Source: Cohnella zeiphila
GTDB lineage: Bacteria; Bacillota; Bacilli; Paenibacillales; Paenibacillaceae
DNA length: 64,000 bases
Assembly (NCBI RefSeq): GCF_014212055.1
Contig: NZ_JACJVO010000028.1
Span: 1-64,000 of the forward strand
Reading direction: 5' to 3'
Position numbers and translations under genes: made by a program. Shown one piece after another: positions 57,557 through 64,000 of the stretch; the stretch's first letter is position 1; each line of letters opens with the position of its first letter. Below the pieces are notes generated by a model. It was not told the origin of the DNA and searched no databases. It saw only the letters and a program-made list of their open reading frames with translations.

Positions 57557-58377
57557 TTCGCTACGGGAAGCTCGTCCATATGGAGGTTCGCCGTTTTCGG
57601 TATTTTCTGCTGGGGATGATGGGGTTGACGTTGGTCGTACAAGTCGCGGCTCTGATCTGGAAAACGACGGGCGAGGTGCACCGGCTTCGCGCCGGCGGGG
57701 CGCCCGTGCCGTTTTTCGGCTTCGACAAGCTCACGTTTACCTGGGCGGTCTTCAACACGCAGGCGATGTTCGCGCTCCCGATTCTCGTCAGCGCGGCGGG
57801 ATTGGCTTTGTACGTCTTTCTGATCTGGTACCGGGACTGGCTCGGCCGCGGCACGTTCGCTTATCGGCTGCTGATGCTGCCGACCGCCAGGCGGAATCTG
57901 TACTTGGCCAAGCTTACCGCCATTCTGCTGTTCGTGTTCAGCTTGCTTGCGTTTCAACTTTTGGCGCTGCCGATCGAACAAGGAATCTTTAACTTGATCG
58001 TGCCCGCCGAGATGCGGATGGATTCCTATTTTACCGATATCATTCAAGCCAATCAGGCGTTCTCCCTGCTGCTGCCATTGAGTGGCGCGCAGTTCTTGTA
58101 TCAGTATGGGCTTGGCGTCATATGCATATTGGTGGCATTCACGGCTGTACTTCTGGAGAGGAGCTTCCGCTTCTGGGGCATCGGCTATGCCGTTATCTAC
58201 GCGACAGCTTGCATCGCTGCTTTCGTCGTTCCGTTATTGACCCTCGGATTCGATCGGGATGACGCCTATTTGTATCCCAAGGAGATCTTTGGCATCCTTA
58301 CGGCGGTCATCATGGTCGTCGCGGCCGCATCGATCGGACTTGGCTTCCGGCTGCTGAGCAGGAAAATCACGGTGTGA
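57553..58377 (+). CDS. ABC transporter permease of the GntR operon
   Basis: 274 residues from the ATG at 57553, overlapping the ATPase stop by four bases; the frame is open for 59 codons upstream within the ATPase gene, which is only a shadow. About six to seven hydrophobic segments in the layout of ABC-2/Ytr-type permeases, with long middle helices (LTAILLFVFSLLAFQLLALPI). It should form a homodimeric membrane part for the ATPase. The substrate is unknown. Confidence 0.85.
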   Translation: MIRYGKLVHMEVRRFRYFLLGMMGLTLVVQVAALIWKTTGEVHRLRAGGAPVPFFGFDKLTFTWAVFNTQAMFALPILVSAAGLALYVFLIWYRDWLGRGTFAYRLLMLPTARRNLYLAKLTAILLFVFSLLAFQLLALPIEQGIFNLIVPAEMRMDSYFTDIIQANQAFSLLLPLSGAQFLYQYGLGVICILVAFTAVLLERSFRFWGIGYAVIYATACIAAFVVPLLTLGFDRDDAYLYPKEIFGILTAVIMVVAAASIGLGFRLLSRKITV

Positions 58378-58388
58378 GGGGGATGAGG

Positions 58389-59663
58389 ATGAAAAGAACG
58401 AGATACGCGCTGACCGTCGTCCTCTGTCTCTTCGCGCTGGGGACGCTCGGCTACTATTACGCTTTTGCGTCCGACGAACGGCTGCCTCCTTTCCAACTCG
58501 TCACGGTCGAGGGGGATGCGAAGGAAGGGGCGGCGCTGGAGTTGTCCGGCACGTACGGGGGCCGAATGTATTCGAAGCCTCTGATCGTTACGACAGAGGG
58601 AAGTGTTTACAGACTCCAGGAAACGTTGGCAGAGGCCGTTCTGGATTCGCGTTCCTGGCTGCTGGAATTGCCGGGGCTGAAGGAGATTCGCAAGGAGCAT
58701 CCGAATTTCATGCGCGGCAAAAGCTCGACGTCGGGCTGGTACGAAGACGAAGAGAAGCTGATCTACGCTGACGCCGTTGTCTCAGGCGGACAGTCCCGAA
58801 CCGCTCGGCTGGATGCCGATCTCCTTGACTTGAAGTCCGGGAAGACGTCTCGATTCTCGGTTCCGCTGCCCGATCAAAAGTATGATTTCGCCTACACGGA
58901 GGACGTTCAACTAGTCGGAGATCAGCTTCACGTGCTGGTCGCCCAGCGGAAGCTGGAAGCGGGTTCGGCGAATTTGCCTACGGTTTATGTGGATTACGTG
59001 CTGAATCTATCGGACGGAAGTCTGATAGACCGCAAGAAGCTGGCGTTTGATTGGAAAACAACTCCGGGAGCGTCTCTTCAGATCAGCGTCGTCACGGAAG
59101 GAATGGCAACGGCTCCATCCGATTCCGTGATCCTTCAAATAGATGAAATCATGCAAAAGCAGGTCAGCGAACATGTTGCCGCCGAATTAAAGTTATTGAA
59201 CGAAAAGCTAGTCTCTTATTCCTACTCGACGGACGAAATGAAGGAGCTGCCCTCTTTGTTCAAGCCAGGTGACGAACCTTATAGGGTCTTCAACACGTTA
59301 GACGGTAACGTTCTTACCTCGTTGCGGCCCGACGACGACGCTGACCAGCTCGAATGGACCCGGACGGACTTGACGACGGGCAAGCAGTTGGCTAGCTTAA
59401 GCGTGACGGGCGAGCAATTAGGCGCGCAAGATATCGGGAGCTCGTTCGCCGTCGACGGGCGGATTTACGTTCTGCTGTATCCCACGCGGCTCAACGTGCC
59501 GGAGAGCATGCAGGATGATGGCGAACCAACGATGGCCGCCGTGCTGGACGCGGACAGCGGGAAGGTGCTCTACCGGGGCAAGGTCGTCAGCGTGGACCCC
59601 AAACGGAGCGCAGAGAAAGAGCTGAAGCAGCTTCAGCTGAATAACCTGAATCGCCGTGAATAA
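58389..59663 (+). CDS. Membrane-anchored extracytoplasmic protein of unknown function
   Basis: About 424 residues. The ATG at 58389 is six bases after AGGGGG; the frame also allows GTG 58374, overlapping the permease end. One N-terminal helix (TRYALTVVLCLFALGTLGYYYAF) leads to a long hydrophilic, beta-rich exterior part with repeated blade-like strands (SGKTSRFSVPLPDQ, LTTGKQLASLSVTG, DSGKVLYRGKVV). It resembles an irregular beta-propeller. Its place directly after an ABC permease suggests an accessory subunit of that transporter. No named family recognised. Confidence 0.8.
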   Translation: MKRTRYALTVVLCLFALGTLGYYYAFASDERLPPFQLVTVEGDAKEGAALELSGTYGGRMYSKPLIVTTEGSVYRLQETLAEAVLDSRSWLLELPGLKEIRKEHPNFMRGKSSTSGWYEDEEKLIYADAVVSGGQSRTARLDADLLDLKSGKTSRFSVPLPDQKYDFAYTEDVQLVGDQLHVLVAQRKLEAGSANLPTVYVDYVLNLSDGSLIDRKKLAFDWKTTPGASLQISVVTEGMATAPSDSVILQIDEIMQKQVSEHVAAELKLLNEKLVSYSYSTDEMKELPSLFKPGDEPYRVFNTLDGNVLTSLRPDDDADQLEWTRTDLTTGKQLASLSVTGEQLGAQDIGSSFAVDGRIYVLLYPTRLNVPESMQDDGEPTMAAVLDADSGKVLYRGKVVSVDPKRSAEKELKQLQLNNLNRRE

Positions 59664-59931
59664 GCGCAGGCCTGATCTGACGTCGGCGCGGCGGACAGCC
59701 GACTTGCTGCGAAGCCATGAGCTGGAAGCTTACCGGACGGCGTACTATTTGCTTCAGGACGAGACGAAAGCTTTCGAGGCGGCGCGGCGAGCGCTGCTCT
59801 CTTTCATCAAGATGACGCCCAAGTTGGCAGAATGGACCGATGCGGAGCGGCAGGCGGCCGTGAACAAAGCCGCGTTGAGAGAATCGCTGACGCTCGTCCG
59901 CGAAACGCTTTCGGATCGGCTGCAATCGTGA
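59656..59931 (+). CDS. Small protein resembling a sigma-70 region 2 fragment
   Basis: A 91-residue, mostly helical, charged protein from a GTG overlapping the previous stop by eight bases, with no clear ribosome binding site. The stretch EAYRTAYYLLQDETKAFEAARRALLSF resembles region 2.1-2.2 of ECF sigma factors, but the rest of region 2 and all of region 4 are missing. It could be a genuine small conserved protein of this operon or a remnant. Coupling to the upstream gene favours translation. Confidence 0.6.
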   Translation: MNKRRPDLTSARRTADLLRSHELEAYRTAYYLLQDETKAFEAARRALLSFIKMTPKLAEWTDAERQAAVNKAALRESLTLVRETLSDRLQS

Positions 59932-60029
59932 TCTCGACGACCGCCGCATCACGTCGGCCGCCATTTTCCCATGGCTCCGCTTTCCAGATTCCGTTATAAT
60001 ACCCTATACGAATGGATAGGGGGAGGACG

Positions 60030-60872
60030 ATGAGCGCGAGAAAAAAGGCGGGAGCGGTCTACCTGGCCGTGGCGGCGCTCGTTCTGGCCAGCTGGATTGG
60101 CAACATCTTCGTCTATCGCGGCAACCAGCTGCCGGCAGGCGGATTTCTTCGCCATTATATCGAAGCGCCGGATAGCGGCGGATCGTTCAACCTGCTGTAC
60201 GTGGCGAATCGCCAGGACAACCGTCAAGTCGCCAGCGTTTTCGTTGAAGATGTGCCCGGTCTCAGATTCTATCAACCGGCGATTCAGACGGAGATGCGGT
60301 ATCAGAAGATTTACCGGATTATGGCTCAGATCGACCCGCTAGGGGAGAAGTCCGAGGGAGAGCAAGACCCGATCGTGATTCACTCGGTCAAAGTGCAGTA
60401 CACCGACGGAACGTCATCGAGAGAGGACATTGGGGAGATTCGGATTTTCCGGCAGACGGCTCCCTCTTCCGGCGAAAAAAGTCCGATCTCTTCCCTGTCC
60501 AGCTCGTCTTCCTCGGACGGTACAGGTACCGCTTCGATGACCGTGAAGCGCCCGGTCACGCTGACCGGCATCTCGTCCGCGTGGTTGCCGGTGCTGGGGA
60601 ATGCTTTCGAGTGGCAGGCGAACGCTTCCGGGAAAAAACTCGACTTGCCGGCGAGTCTGACGGCCAAACAATCTTTAACCGTTTCTTATCAATTCCACCT
60701 TCCCGAAGACAACCCATTGAGCATGAACGTTTACGAACTGATGCTTAAGATGACGTTTCAGGAGGATAGCGGGAAGACGTATGACGGGACGTTGATCGCC
60801 GAACATGTTCCCTACCCTTCCGAGGCGGAGATGCATGCTTATGTCCGGGCCCAGAGGAGGGAGAAGGCATGA
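60030..60872 (+). CDS. Membrane-anchored protein of unknown function
   Basis: About 280 residues from the ATG at 60030, three bases after GGGGGAGG; ATG 60012 is an alternative. A perfect -10 TATAAT lies at 59995-60000 but the -35 is poor. One N-terminal membrane helix (AGAVYLAVAALVLASWIGNIFV) precedes an extracellular beta-rich region with a Ser-rich loop near the middle (SSLSSSSSSDG). I recognise no family. It overlaps the next membrane protein gene by four bases, so they act together. Confidence 0.8.
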   Translation: MSARKKAGAVYLAVAALVLASWIGNIFVYRGNQLPAGGFLRHYIEAPDSGGSFNLLYVANRQDNRQVASVFVEDVPGLRFYQPAIQTEMRYQKIYRIMAQIDPLGEKSEGEQDPIVIHSVKVQYTDGTSSREDIGEIRIFRQTAPSSGEKSPISSLSSSSSSDGTGTASMTVKRPVTLTGISSAWLPVLGNAFEWQANASGKKLDLPASLTAKQSLTVSYQFHLPEDNPLSMNVYELMLKMTFQEDSGKTYDGTLIAEHVPYPSEAEMHAYVRAQRREKA

Positions 60873-61441
60873 GAGCCGCATATTCCCGCTTGGCCTGGGG
60901 GCTGGCGTTGGAACTGATCGACATTCGCATTCAACATTTCGATATCTTGCCGGACGTGCTGGGGTATCTGCTCATCATGATCGGATTATCCGGTATTCAG
61001 CCGCAAAGCAAGCTGTTCAGGGTCGCTTGGGGAACGGCCGGCGTACAGCTGCTGATCTCGATTCCGCAACTGATCGGGCGGTTGCCGTCGAGCCTGAGCC
61101 TGTTTCCCGGCGAATCCTCGGGGGTCAATGATATGATCGTGTCGAACGTCGGGACGCTGCTGGATTTGGTCATGATGTACGGCATTTGCATCGGTATTCG
61201 CGAAAAGGCGTTGTCGGCAGAGGTATGCGGAGACTTGGCCCACATGGCCTTGCGGGTGTGGCAAGCGGTGTTCGGTTTCGGCGCGGCGATGCTGATCTTA
61301 CTGCCCTTTGCATTGAATGCAGGACTTGTAACGGGCATGCTGTTTCTTTTCTTCGGACTCGGTGACTTCATTGCCAGCCTGTGGGTCATCGCGCTCGTAC
61401 GGAAGACGGACAGGATGTTTGCCGTTCCGGACCGATTGTGA
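60869..61441 (+). CDS. Polytopic membrane protein of unknown function
   Basis: 190 residues, starting in the stop of the previous gene (ATGA). Four to five hydrophobic helices (ILPDVLGYLLIMIGL, AAMLILLPFAL, GMLFLFFGLGDFIASLWVIALV). The N-terminal WGLALELIDIRIQHFDILPDVLGYLLI segment resembles small uncharacterised membrane proteins common in Paenibacillaceae. No function is known. Confidence 0.8.
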   Translation: MRAAYSRLAWGLALELIDIRIQHFDILPDVLGYLLIMIGLSGIQPQSKLFRVAWGTAGVQLLISIPQLIGRLPSSLSLFPGESSGVNDMIVSNVGTLLDLVMMYGICIGIREKALSAEVCGDLAHMALRVWQAVFGFGAAMLILLPFALNAGLVTGMLFLFFGLGDFIASLWVIALVRKTDRMFAVPDRL

Positions 61442-61478
61442 TTGTTGCAGGCCTACCGAGCAAGATTGGGGAGGACGA

Positions 61479-61536
61479 CTCGCCGGTTGTTTGCTACAAT
61501 GGAGAAAGTCTTATTTCTTAATTAGCAACCGGCGAG
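61479..61536. repeat. Perfect 11-bp inverted repeat before the YlmA-like gene
   Basis: CTCGCCGGTTG (61479-61489) and CAACCGGCGAG (61526-61536) enclose 36 bp that include a -10-like TACAAT (61495-61500). The right arm overlaps the ribosome binding site (GCGAGGTA) of the next gene. It could be a two-site operator flanking the promoter. Confidence 0.6.
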
Positions 61537-61546
61537 GTACTCGAAT

Positions 61547-62344
61547 ATGGAAACAGATCAACAACCGGTCATCGACATTCAAGGCGTTCACTGGAAAACC
61601 GGGACGCTGCATTTGCTCAAAGACATTCATTGGCGGGTAGGCGAGCAAGAGCACTGGGCGCTGCTCGGTCTGAACGGATCGGGCAAAACGACGCTGCTCA
61701 ACATGATCAACGGATACATCTGGCCGACGAAAGGCTCGGTAACCGTGTTGGGCCACAAGTTCGGGGAAGTCGACCTGCGGGATCTTCGCAAGACGATCGG
61801 CTGGGTCAGCTCTTCGCTGCAAGAGAAGCTGTACGGCACGGACAAGACGCAGTACGTCGTCATCAGCGGAAAATACGCGACGATCGGGCTTTACGAAGAG
61901 CTGCTCGAGGAAGACCTGCAGCTTGCGGAAGAGCTGATGACCCGGCTCGGCTGCGTTCATCTGTGGAACCGGGAGTTCCGGACGTGCTCCCAGGGCGAGA
62001 AGCAGAAGCTGCTCATCGCCCGGGCTCTCATGGCCGAGCCGCGGATTCTCATTCTGGACGAGCCGTGCAACGGATTGGATTTGTTCTCGAGGGAGCGGCT
62101 GCTGGACAGCATCCATGATCTGGCCGTCAGCGAGCGTTCGCCGACGCTGCTCTATGTAACGCACCATACGGAGGAAATTTTGCCGATCTTCGGCCATTCG
62201 CTGCTGCTGCGCCGCGGAGAAGTATTCGGCAGCGGCGAGACGAGCCGAATTTTGACGACGGAGACGCTGAGCGACTTTTTCGAGACGCCGGTCGTTGCCG
62301 AATCGCATCGGGAGCGGGTGTACGTGAGGGTCGGCGAGGCGTAA
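61547..62344 (+). CDS. Stand-alone ABC ATPase, YlmA-like
   Basis: A 265-residue ABC protein with Walker A LNGSGKTT, signature RTCSQGEKQK, Walker B ILILDEPCNGLD and H-loop VTHHTEEI. No permease gene is adjacent. The layout matches B. subtilis YlmA and E. coli ModF-like orphan ATPases, judged from memory. The signature is CSQGE rather than LSGGQ. It may serve a distant permease or a non-transport role. A strong terminator follows. Confidence 0.88.
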   Translation: METDQQPVIDIQGVHWKTGTLHLLKDIHWRVGEQEHWALLGLNGSGKTTLLNMINGYIWPTKGSVTVLGHKFGEVDLRDLRKTIGWVSSSLQEKLYGTDKTQYVVISGKYATIGLYEELLEEDLQLAEELMTRLGCVHLWNREFRTCSQGEKQKLLIARALMAEPRILILDEPCNGLDLFSRERLLDSIHDLAVSERSPTLLYVTHHTEEILPIFGHSLLLRRGEVFGSGETSRILTTETLSDFFETPVVAESHRERVYVRVGEA

Positions 62345-62362
62345 GAAATGACTTGCCGAGAG

Positions 62363-62412
62363 AAAAGCCTGCAGCTTTGCCAAATTTTTCGGCGAAGGTG
62401 CAGGCTTTTTTT
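62363..62412 (+). terminator. Strong terminator after the YlmA-like gene
   Basis: AAAAGCCTGCA (62363-62373) pairs with TGCAGGCTTTT (62399-62409), with a second stem (CTTTGCC/GGCGAAG) inside, then more T's. Confidence 0.9.
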
Positions 62413-62481
62413 CGTTTGGATTTGCTCTGGTTCGTTCTCGAAGCGCTATGCTATCATGGTTGAAAATGGAGGTGACCGGCC

Positions 62482-63582
62482 ATGGCCGTCCAACTGTCGA
62501 GCGCCCAACGGTTCGCGATCGATCATGTCTCCGAATACGCCGGAAGCCATAAGGATGAGGCTCTGCGATCGATCCGGGAAATATTGGCGATGTCCGACAT
62601 CGCCTCCCATTCGTTCGAAGAAGCTGTCGCCATCGTCAAAACGCACGCTCGGGTCGCCTTGCATTTTCACCCGGACCGTCCGGATTCGCGGATGAAGAGC
62701 GTGGCGGAGGCGCTGCTGGAGCATGGGATCTACAAGAGCCAGTTCGAGACGCAGCTGTCGAACGGCAGCCTATCCGCCTATCCCGGAGGAGACCGGGATC
62801 TGTGGGAGAGGAGATTGTTCGGGGGAGCCTATCAAGCGGACGGTGTCGCTGCCGGCGAGCGCCCCAAGTACGGGGCACTCGACCTGATGCTGCATCCAGA
62901 CGGCCCTGCCCCGAGGTTCGGTTCGTGCTATTTCCTGTTGTCTCCGGCCGTCTCGAGGCGCTGTACCTTCACCTACTCCGATTCGCATCAAGGTCCGAAG
63001 GAGAGGGGAACCTGGGCGGAATGGGACATGATTCTCTCCGCGCTTCTGCAGGACGCTTTTTTCCGGGACTTCGCGATCGGAGAGAAGGAACTGACGCCGC
63101 GCAAATGGATCGAGCACGCGCGAACCAGACTCGCTCAGCCTCTTCCAAACCGCGCGGGACGCGAGCCCAGCCGCAACCTCAACCACTATATTGAAGCCCA
63201 GGTTCATGGCGATGTCTCGCTTCAGGACGACGTCGACGCTCTGGTGGCGGACCCTTCGTTCCAGAATACGCCGACAGGCCATACATTGGAGCAGCTGTGC
63301 CGGCGTTACTCCATCGCGCTCTATTGGCATATGGGCTTTCAATTGAGAGCCTCCGACGTCCCGACCGATTTCAGAGGACCGGCCATGCCCTCTCTGGCTC
63401 AACGCGTGGCACGCGGCGGCATGATCGACGCAAGCGCGATCGGCGAAGCCGTCCGGGACTTGCGCCGCAACCCCGCCGCCTGGTCCGACCGCGGAACGCC
63501 CGCCGAATCGCTCCAACAACTAAAGCTTCTTTGGCACGTTTTGGTGCGCTTCGGCGGGGCTTTTTATACAAGCGGTTGCTGA
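62482..63582 (+). CDS. DUF3626 domain protein
   Basis: A 366-residue soluble protein with GGAGGTGA six bases before the ATG. The segment VALHFHPDRP (a His-rich HxHPD motif near residue 60) and later FGSCYFLLSPAVSRRCTFTYSDSH and YIEAQVHGDVSLQDDVDALVADPSF are typical of DUF3626. The recurring His, Asp and Glu residues suggest an enzymatic, perhaps metal-dependent, fold, but no activity is established. Its end overlaps the convergent YmaF-like gene by 19 bp. Confidence 0.85.
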   Translation: MAVQLSSAQRFAIDHVSEYAGSHKDEALRSIREILAMSDIASHSFEEAVAIVKTHARVALHFHPDRPDSRMKSVAEALLEHGIYKSQFETQLSNGSLSAYPGGDRDLWERRLFGGAYQADGVAAGERPKYGALDLMLHPDGPAPRFGSCYFLLSPAVSRRCTFTYSDSHQGPKERGTWAEWDMILSALLQDAFFRDFAIGEKELTPRKWIEHARTRLAQPLPNRAGREPSRNLNHYIEAQVHGDVSLQDDVDALVADPSFQNTPTGHTLEQLCRRYSIALYWHMGFQLRASDVPTDFRGPAMPSLAQRVARGGMIDASAIGEAVRDLRRNPAAWSDRGTPAESLQQLKLLWHVLVRFGGAFYTSGC

Positions 63583-63908
63583 ATTAAGGTAACGAAATTG
63601 AACTGATGAACATGACCGTCATTTCGCGTCGTCATTCCGGTTACGAAGTGTACGTGTTTACCATTGCCTACAGGAATGGCAGGTCCGGTTCTGATTTTTT
63701 TGAGATTATGAAAATGGTTCAAGAAATCGGTGTGCGTAAGATCAATTTCATGGACATGGCTGTTGCCTACTCTGATAGCTTGGCCCGTAACACCTGCAAA
63801 TCGATGATTATGTCTGTCTGCTCCTTGTTCTGCCAATTTGGTACTGCCTTCAAATTCATGGACATGTCTTTGTCTGGATTTTTTGACAGCTTTCGTTTGT
63901 TTCCTCAA
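63564..63908 (-). CDS. YmaF-like histidine-rich protein
   Basis: A 114-residue protein from a TTG that is nine bases after AAAGGGAGG. It carries at least six spaced His-x-His motifs: HVHEF, HNHRFAG, HVHEI, HFHN, HVHF and HVHQF, each ending in an aromatic or Ile/Val, a pattern of the YmaF family of bacilli. Such clusters suggest metal binding on a repeated beta fold. The gene is clearly more AT-rich than the rest of the window and overlaps the end of the DUF3626 gene, pointing to later arrival. Function unknown. Confidence 0.85.
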   Translation of the reverse strand: MRKQTKAVKKSRQRHVHEFEGSTKLAEQGADRHNHRFAGVTGQAIRVGNSHVHEIDLTHTDFLNHFHNLKKIRTGPAIPVGNGKHVHFVTGMTTRNDGHVHQFNFVTLIQQPLV

Positions 63909-64000
63909 GTGTGGCTGCCTCCCTTTGGGTAGATAATAATAAATTATTAACTCGGAAAAAAAGCGTGTTGGTCAGATGTCCAGTGTATGTAATAAGGCTG

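Noticed and set aside
63606-63932. A 108-codon plus-strand frame at the right edge
   Set aside because: The opposite strand encodes the histidine-repeat YmaF-like protein with a ribosome binding site; the plus frame lacks both.
1-64000. rRNA, tRNA, prophage or intact insertion sequence
   Set aside because: No tRNA cloverleaf, rRNA-like stretch, transposase, integrase or phage structural gene could be recognised.

Overview
The window is GC-rich chromosomal DNA from a spore-forming Gram-positive bacterium of the Paenibacillaceae, most like Cohnella or Paenibacillus. The evidence is a GerA-type spore germination operon, S-layer homology repeats, strong AAGGAGG-type ribosome binding sites, a T-box leader, a CcpA-type cre box, and a paired YesM/YesN-type sensor and AraC-type regulator next to an LplA/LplB/LplC-type sugar transporter. 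I see no rRNA, tRNA, CRISPR array, prophage or intact insertion sequence. The genus is inferred from gene content only.

Left part (1-20.4 kb): a polysaccharide-use locus. The end of an S-layer-anchored surface protein is followed by a 1595-residue secreted GH30-type glycosidase ending in a dockerin. Next come two xylose-isomerase-like proteins flanking a Gfo/Idh/MocA dehydrogenase, a sensor kinase and response regulator, a sugar-binding lipoprotein, two permeases, and an AraC regulator facing a second large secreted enzyme of unassigned family. The logic appears to be: cut glycans outside, sense and import oligosaccharides, and convert unusual sugars inside. Remnants of another AraC regulator and another permease lie just beyond.

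Middle (20.4-46 kb): a gerA-type operon with a small extra membrane protein; a TetR repressor and EmrB-type exporter with a clear palindromic operator; another sugar isomerase; a D,D-carboxypeptidase and a polysaccharide deacetylase; an aminotransferase under a T-box that reads as alanine-specific; a copper module (P-type ATPase, SafE-like membrane protein, FixH/YtkA-like protein, cytochrome c); an MFS exporter; a VanX-like dipeptidase; and manganese-dependent pyrophosphatase. A roughly 690-bp gene-poor gap (41434-42122) holds a 59-bp tandem repeat, a small lower-GC reading frame and long inverted repeats. After it come an ECF42-type sigma factor with its YCII/DGPF partner, an XRE regulator and a stand-alone KAS II.

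Right part (46-64 kb): an HxlR regulator and MFS pump with twin operator sites, a glutathione peroxidase, a beta-propeller protein, a truncated LysR gene abutting a SWIM/SNF2 helicase, YitT-like and PgpA proteins, a fluoride riboswitch with two crcB genes, a YtrA-type GntR/ABC operon with envelope proteins of unknown function, a YlmA-like ABC ATPase, a DUF3626 protein, and a histidine-rich YmaF-like protein in a more AT-rich edge.

Start codons were chosen by ribosome-binding-site position where possible. Promoters, operators and repeats were found by eye.
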